Assembly (NCBI GenBank): GCA_030673425.1
Contig: DAOVJB010000032.1
Span: 1-9,894 of the forward strand
Reading direction: 5' to 3'
Length of the DNA: 9,894 bases
Origin: Elusimicrobiota bacterium
GTDB taxonomy: Bacteria > CAYTYR01 > UBA6262 > DAOVJB01
The position numbers and the translations under genes were made by a program. This document shows, piece after piece, positions 6,802 through 9,894 of this stretch. The first letter of the stretch is position 1, and each line of letters starts with the position of its first letter. A model generated the notes under the pieces. That model made no database searches. It was not told the DNA's origin and saw only the letters and a list, made by a program, of their open reading frames with translations.

Positions 6802-8040
6802 TCATTTTGCTAATAACGTATTTACCTCTTCTGCTGTCAAATCTAAATCTGCTTTTACTAAAGAAAAGCTGTAATTTCCTTTTTGTACCCTGGCAAAAAT
6901 CTTACCGAAACATTCCATCAATAATCGTTCAATCTCACCCCAGGCAGCTACGTTAGGAAATGCCCTGCCAAACCTCCATGAATTCTTAAGACCTCTTTGT
7001 CTTGGTTCATCAGCTAAAAATACTGCGTCAAACGCTTCCATCAGGCTGGGTAACATATTCAATGCTTTTACACACCGGGTCTGCGATTCATATGAAATTA
7101 AAAATTTAATCAACTCAATAGCTTCAGGTGCTTTCTTGGAAGCATTATTAACAGCCAGATTGCTCCCCCCGCAAAATACAAACCGACCGGCTGGCCCAGC
7201 CGGAAATAAAGAAGCTACACAGTTTTCTCCCACCTCTGGCACATAATCAGGATTATTAGGGTCAAGCGGACTGGGAGCCCCCAGAATTCCAGGAATTGAC
7301 ATCGCATAATCCCCATCCATAAAAAAACCCTTTGCTATTTCCTCTGTTCCCCTGGCCAAGGCACTGGAAGGAATATATCCCTTACTTGCTAACCCTATAT
7401 AATACTCTATGCCTCTGAGAGAGGCTTCGCTGTTAAAGGCGGCTTGTTTTTCATCAGTTGTTAAGAAATCTCCGCCCGCACCCCAAATCCAGGGAGCTAC
7501 ATTATGAACTAAAAGGGTCTCTTTCTGTCCTGAAACGCCTAAAACTTCTATTTTTTTACCCTTAAATTCAGTATCTTTGAGTTTTACACAAGCTGATTCA
7601 AACGATTTCCAGGTCTCTAATTCATGTACTGGAACCCCTGCATGGGAAAAAACATCTCTACGATAATAAATCGCCCTGATATCAACAAACCAGGGGAGAG
7701 AACTCACCCTTGCTGAACCAGGAAAATGACAACTACCCCAGGCTGCCGGGATAAAGATTTGTCCTCCCATTAAGTCAATAACCGTATTGGTAAGATCATA
7801 AATAACCCCTGCACTTGCAAGAGTCGCATTCCAGGTTGAACCTATCTGTAAAATATCAGGTCCATTCTCTTCTTTTGTTAAATCCTTAATCCTGTCCCAA
7901 TATTCCTGCCAGGGAATTATTTCTACCTCGACTTTTAAGGGATAACTTTTTTGAAATTCTCTTATCTCCCGCTCTATAAATTGTTTTCCCCTGCCTCCAC
8001 GACCTGCGGGCCACATCCACATTTTAAGAGATGTCGTCAT
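6802..8040 (-). CDS. Cytoplasmic MalE-like solute-binding protein, paralogue F (first of six)
   Basis: 412 aa, ATG start with a strong GGGAGGG site. An in-frame TAG about 35 bases upstream excludes a signal-peptide extension. The strand-1 loop differs from B-E: MWMWPAGRGGRGKQF (7-21), rich in glycine and arginine. Landmarks: GPDILQIGSTWN (60-71), SLPWFVDIRAIYYR (114-127), VHNVAPWIWGAGGDF (178-192), GPAGRFVFCGGSN (282-294), FGRAFPNVAAWGEIE (357-371). Shared cysteines are 104, 151, 274 and 290, plus 323 and 377. It lacks the AWAWEF insertion and groups with A (GQKETLLVHN, SKGYI, GPAGRFVFC). A 33-base stretch at 7178-7210 is identical in DNA to 676-708 in gene A. The start codon lies inside the end of a small membrane-protein ORF in another frame, suggesting coupled translation with that ORF. 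Confidence 0.9.
   Translation of the reverse strand: MTTSLKMWMWPAGRGGRGKQFIEREIREFQKSYPLKVEVEIIPWQEYWDRIKDLTKEENGPDILQIGSTWNATLASAGVIYDLTNTVIDLMGGQIFIPAAWGSCHFPGSARVSSLPWFVDIRAIYYRRDVFSHAGVPVHELETWKSFESACVKLKDTEFKGKKIEVLGVSGQKETLLVHNVAPWIWGAGGDFLTTDEKQAAFNSEASLRGIEYYIGLASKGYIPSSALARGTEEIAKGFFMDGDYAMSIPGILGAPSPLDPNNPDYVPEVGENCVASLFPAGPAGRFVFCGGSNLAVNNASKKAPEAIELIKFLISYESQTRCVKALNMLPSLMEAFDAVFLADEPRQRGLKNSWRFGRAFPNVAAWGEIERLLMECFGKIFARVQKGNYSFSLVKADLDLTAEEVNTLLAK
7178..7210. repeat. 33-base exact repeat, copy in gene F
   Basis: Partner of 676-708, with the same 17-base near-palindrome at 7187-7203. It is coding sequence, so the palindrome may be incidental, but the exact match across more than 6 kb is notable because the four copies in between differ here. 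Confidence 0.8.
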
Positions 8041-8173
8041 AATTCCCTCCCTTACATAAAGAAAGGCCTGGCCCTATATCAGTAAAGAGCCAGACCGTTG
8101 TTATAGCAATTACAATTAAAAATATATAAATCCAGTTTCTGAAATTCTTGCTTATGACAGTATTAGCTTCCAT
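8024..8173 (-). CDS. Single-pass membrane microprotein (49 aa)
   Basis: A 49-aa ORF from ATG (8173-8171) to TAA (8026-8024), with TGAGGA 11 bases before the start. Residues 14-30 (WIYIFLIVIAITTVWLF) form one strong hydrophobic segment. Positive residues K9 and R12 before it predict an N-in orientation with about 19 residues outside, including a lone cysteine (LSLCKGG, 38-43) that is not a proper lipobox. It begins 33 bases after the HAD gene and its last codons overlap the first 17 bases of gene F in a different frame, a typical coupled-operon layout. No family is recognised. It could anchor or regulate a neighbouring soluble protein. Alternatives are a leader peptide for the hairpin it contains, or the remnant of a signal anchor once fused to F and split by a frameshift. 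The ORF is plain to see; its expression is inferred. Confidence 0.55.
   Translation of the reverse strand: MEANTVISKNFRNWIYIFLIVIAITTVWLFTDIGPGLSLCKGGNYDDIS
8065..8096 (-). terminator. Terminator-like hairpin (possible attenuator) before gene F
   Basis: In the transcript, GGTCTGGC (8096-8089) pairs with GCCAGGCC (8072-8065): eight pairs with one G-T wobble and a 16-base loop, followed directly by TTTCTTTAT. It lies within the microprotein ORF and ends about 25 bases before the gene F start. It could partly terminate transcription, so that the HAD gene is made in excess of the array, or respond to ribosomes translating the microprotein. The T-tract is short and interrupted, so full termination is doubtful. 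Confidence 0.4.
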
Positions 8174-8206
8174 AATATTATTAGTCCTCACCCTTAATGA
8201 AATCTC

Positions 8207-8992
8207 TTAATCCTGGAAGTCTACCCATTCCACCCTTGTTCTGTTCCACTCCTGGATGGAATGTCCTATCTTGCTAAAAAAATCCCTTATTTCTTCTTCT
8301 GTATACCCAACAATATTCTCTAATATTGGTACAAGCACCCCTAACGCATTATCGGATATTACAGTTCTTTTGGAAATATGCCCGAGATAAGGCGAATGCG
8401 AAACAGCAATCGGGTAACCGCTGTATGCTCCTACATGAAGCATTACATGCATATCCGATGAACCGTCTCCTACATAGATTATTCTGTCCCGAGGAATATG
8501 ATTTTTGTTTTTTAGTAAATCAACTGTGGCTACCTTGGCATCACCTGCCCCTGTTCTTTTTACATCAACTACTACATCATTATCATCAAATATAAAATCA
8601 GTTCCGAATATACGCTCGCCCGGCAAAAATTTATTCACGGCTTCACTTATCACTTCATGCGGAGCTGCGGAAACTATATAGGCAAGAAAAACTCTCTTCT
8701 TGAAACCCTCCTCAAGCACAAAGAAAAGTTCGGCTACGTTCTTTTTTAACTTTATCTGTTTGCCGACCCCAATCAGAAGGTCCCTGGTAACCTTGCCCTT
8801 ATAATCAGGATCACGGATTATAAGATGGGAGAGTTCCCCTCCCAACTGAACAATATTTCTCTCCCTGATCTGATAAATTTTCTTTTTATATTTATCCGCT
8901 GAAATACCCAGTTTATCACTGAGTAAATAACCGGTATCCGTAAAGCTCAAGGTTTTGTCAAAATCAGAAATAAATAAATAAATCTCTTTCAA
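8207..8992 (-). CDS. HAD-superfamily phosphatase, phosphoserine-phosphatase-like
   Basis: 261 aa, predicted soluble and cytoplasmic. All four HAD motifs are present: motif I DFDKTL with nucleophile D10 and acid/base D12, motif II serine 108 in YIVSAAP, motif III lysine 153 in GAGDAKVATVDLL, and motif IV GDGSSD (175-180) with Mg-binding D176 and D180. Residues about 20-95 between motifs I and II are mostly helical, as in the C1 cap of phosphoserine-phosphatase-like enzymes, so a small phosphorylated metabolite is the likely substrate; which one cannot be told. The start is TTG (8992-8990) with AGGAAGG 11 bases upstream; no in-frame ATG fits better. It is the first gene after a clear promoter and appears to head the operon with the microprotein and the binding-protein array. 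It might process the metabolite those proteins bind, but this is inference. Confidence 0.85.
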   Translation of the reverse strand: MKEIYLFISDFDKTLSFTDTGYLLSDKLGISADKYKKKIYQIRERNIVQLGGELSHLIIRDPDYKGKVTRDLLIGVGKQIKLKKNVAELFFVLEEGFKKRVFLAYIVSAAPHEVISEAVNKFLPGERIFGTDFIFDDNDVVVDVKRTGAGDAKVATVDLLKNKNHIPRDRIIYVGDGSSDMHVMLHVGAYSGYPIAVSHSPYLGHISKRTVISDNALGVLVPILENIVGYTEEEIRDFFSKIGHSIQEWNRTRVEWVDFQD

Positions 8993-9013
8993 TGTGATTA
9001 TTACCTTCCTATA

Positions 9014-9029
9014 TATTATATATATAATA
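9014..9029. promoter_or_regulatory. AT-only 16-base palindrome in the HAD leader
   Basis: TATTATATATATAATA is a perfect inverted repeat between the predicted transcription start (near 9042) and the HAD ribosome-binding site. It could be a repressor operator or just AT-rich sequence. Confidence 0.3.
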
Positions 9030-9048
9030 AAATATTTATGTTAAGGAT

Positions 9049-9078
9049 ATTATAGCACTTTATAAAAATTTTTTGCAA
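9049..9078 (-). promoter_or_regulatory. Sigma70-type promoter of the HAD/binding-protein operon
   Basis: On the minus strand TTGCAA (9078-9073) and TATAAT (9054-9049, a perfect -10 box) are 18 bases apart, with A- and T-tracts in the spacer. Transcription would start near 9042, giving a leader of about 50 bases before the HAD TTG. No equally good promoter is seen in the spacers between the binding-protein genes, so this may drive the whole cluster. Confidence 0.65.
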
Positions 9079-9102
9079 GCAAAAAATAAAAAAATATTTA
9101 AT

Positions 9103-9180
9103 AAAAAAATATACCCGCTTCTTAAACAGTCTTTGTTGAAAAAATTAAAGTTTTTCAGCATTAACTATATACAGCGGGTA
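9103..9180 (-). terminator. Structured 3' region after the coiled-coil gene, likely terminator
   Basis: In the transcript TACCCGCT (9180-9173) pairs perfectly with AGCGGGTA (9119-9112), followed by TATTTTTTTATT (seven T at 9109-9103). The enclosed 53 bases hold a second hairpin, GCTGAAAAA (9159-9151) with TTTTTCAAC (9143-9135) and a 7-base loop. An 8-base direct repeat, acagtctt, flanks part of it (9126-9133, 9183-9190). The T-tract fits a rho-independent terminator, but the nested stem is unusual and might be a small structured RNA. Confidence 0.5.
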
Positions 9181-9222
9181 GCACAGTCTTTTATGTCGGA
9201 TAAGCTAAGCGTAACTATCAGA

Positions 9223-9870
9223 TCAATTGGATTTAGAAAGAGACTTAAAATATTTATCTATCTCTACCAGGTCCGCATCTATATCCTCAAATATCTTCTG
9301 TAAGATTTCAATTTGTTCGCCCTGTTCGGATATTTTATCCTGTATGGTATCAGTCCGTTCACTAAGATTTGCTATTAAATTTTTATCACTGCTGATAGCT
9401 TCATATACTTTTTCAATTTCGCCCTCAGAAATTTTTAAGCCCGCGGACCTCAGATTCTCTATGTCATCTCTGCTTTTAGAAACGATCTTCTGAAGATTCA
9501 CCAGCTGATCGTCATGCACCTTAAACTTATCAAGAATATATTCCAGTTTTTCCTTCAGGTCTGTCAGCAACTGTTTGTTTATTTCAGGCCTACCTGTAGT
9601 AGGTATATTCTTCACTTTTTCCTCTATGCTTTTCTGCAGATTGTTCATTTTCTTCTTTTCAGTATCAATACTTTTTTCAACGCCTATCACATGTGTGGCA
9701 TATTCCCCGTATTTCTTACCGAGGGTTTTTATATCTTTGCCTAATTCAGTAATAATTCCCTGCAGGTCATCAATCCTCGTATTAACCTGCTTTAGAGTAC
9801 CGCTTAAATCCTTTGAGGTGCCACCGCCGGTGCCTTTTTGTTCCAAATTTTTATGGATATTTCTAATCAA
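9223..9870 (-). CDS. Soluble coiled-coil protein of unknown function
   Basis: 215 aa, highly charged, with no membrane segment and no signal peptide. After a short Gly-rich linker (GTGGGT, 13-18), nearly the whole chain is heptad-like: about 20-90, a break at NIPTTGRP (88-95), then about 97-145 and 150-210 ending in KYFKSLSKSN. It lacks any enzymatic motif, so a structural or scaffolding role is most likely. The start is a TTG at 9870 without a clear ribosome-binding site. An in-frame TAG at 9888-9886 limits extension, and a TTGA overlap with an open frame running in from the edge suggests coupled translation; a second TTG at 9846 is an alternative. A terminator-like structure and a new promoter separate it from the HAD gene, so it probably belongs to the upstream operon. 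Long coiled coils are too low in complexity to assign a family by eye. Confidence 0.7.
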   Translation of the reverse strand: MIRNIHKNLEQKGTGGGTSKDLSGTLKQVNTRIDDLQGIITELGKDIKTLGKKYGEYATHVIGVEKSIDTEKKKMNNLQKSIEEKVKNIPTTGRPEINKQLLTDLKEKLEYILDKFKVHDDQLVNLQKIVSKSRDDIENLRSAGLKISEGEIEKVYEAISSDKNLIANLSERTDTIQDKISEQGEQIEILQKIFEDIDADLVEIDKYFKSLSKSN

Positions 9871-9894
9871 GTTGTCAGTGGGGAACTAATATGA
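9867..9894 (-). CDS. Possible 3' end of an upstream gene
   Basis: One minus-strand frame is open from the window edge and ends H-I-S-S-P-L-T-T at TGA (9869-9867), overlapping the coiled-coil gene's TTG as TTGA. Only eight codons are visible, so this is suggestive at best. Confidence 0.25.

Larger units (their letters stand above)
288..8040 (-). repeat. Tandem array of six paralogous binding-protein genes
   Basis: Six genes of about 1.24-1.28 kb lie head to tail with spacers of 34-78 bases. All six align almost without gaps. Shared indels sort them: C, D and E share a two-residue insertion (AWAWEF); B is similar but lacks it; A and F form a separate, more divergent type at the two ends. This pattern suggests an ancestral A/F-type pair with later expansion between them. 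Long stretches of near-identical DNA recur between neighbours (for example the segments encoding LKDLWKYGRAFPNVA and GPDILQVGSTWNGTLAH), so the locus could recombine or mis-assemble. Confidence 0.9.

Noticed and set aside
288-8040. A conventional sugar ABC-import operon
   Set aside because: The proteins are MalE-like, but none has a signal peptide or lipobox, there are six in a row, and no permease or ATPase gene is visible. The neighbours are a HAD phosphatase and a PAS protein.
288-8040. CRISPR array, IS element or phage-like repeats
   Set aside because: The repetition is of whole genes with short non-identical spacers; there is no short-repeat/spacer pattern, transposase or terminal inverted repeat.
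8024-8060. Gene F as a frameshifted, membrane-anchored binding protein
   Set aside because: F has its own strong ribosome-binding site and an N-terminus like that of gene A, so a separate start is simpler. The fusion is kept only as an alternative under the microprotein.
8101-8140. A separate promoter just upstream of gene F (TATAAC-like -10)
   Set aside because: The matching -35 is poor, and the site would be upstream of the terminator-like hairpin, so it adds little support.
9073-9889. Plus-strand ORFs across the coiled-coil gene and the intergenic region
   Set aside because: They are Phe/Ile/Ser/Lys-rich translations of the AT-rich complementary strand of a coiled-coil gene and resemble no protein; one overlaps the predicted promoter and terminator.

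Overview
The window comes from an AT-rich bacterium. Coding DNA is moderately AT-rich and spacers are very AT-rich. Several genes have strong Shine-Dalgarno sequences, and TTG and GTG starts occur alongside ATG. Nothing here (no rRNA, tRNA or marker gene) fixes the lineage, so I do not name one. Every credible gene is on the minus strand and transcription runs from high to low coordinates.

Layout in transcription order: (1) 9867-9894, possibly the last codons of an upstream gene. (2) 9223-9870, a 215-aa soluble, almost entirely coiled-coil protein of unknown function, followed by a structured, T-rich 3' region that looks like a terminator. (3) 9049-9078, a good sigma70-type promoter. (4) 8207-8992, a HAD-superfamily phosphatase with all four motifs. 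(5) 8024-8173, a 49-aa single-pass membrane microprotein whose end overlaps the next gene and contains a terminator-like hairpin. (6) 288-8040, six tandem paralogues (called F, E, D, C, B and A in transcription order) of a MalE-like ABC-type solute-binding protein, each 412-424 aa. (7) 1-286, the start of a protein with an N-terminal PAS domain, one base after the last paralogue and cut by the window edge.

The main point is what the six binding proteins lack. None has a signal peptide or lipobox: each starts directly at the first beta-strand of the mature fold, and upstream in-frame stops rule out extensions. No permease or ATPase gene is visible. All six keep four cysteines and nearly the same pocket-forming motifs. 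Together with tight coupling to a PAS gene, this suggests a cytoplasmic ligand-sensing array feeding a signalling protein rather than an importer. The sequences and shared indels suggest that the outer genes (A and F) are the older types. The middle genes (B, then C, D and E) would have arisen by later tandem duplication, since some spacers are duplicated too.

A working model, which is inference: the HAD phosphatase, the membrane microprotein, the six soluble binding proteins and the PAS protein form one operon of at least 9 kb. In it, a family of near-identical receptors with different surfaces or affinities tunes a PAS-dependent output. The ligand is unknown; the fold suggests a sugar, oligosaccharide or similar polar metabolite.
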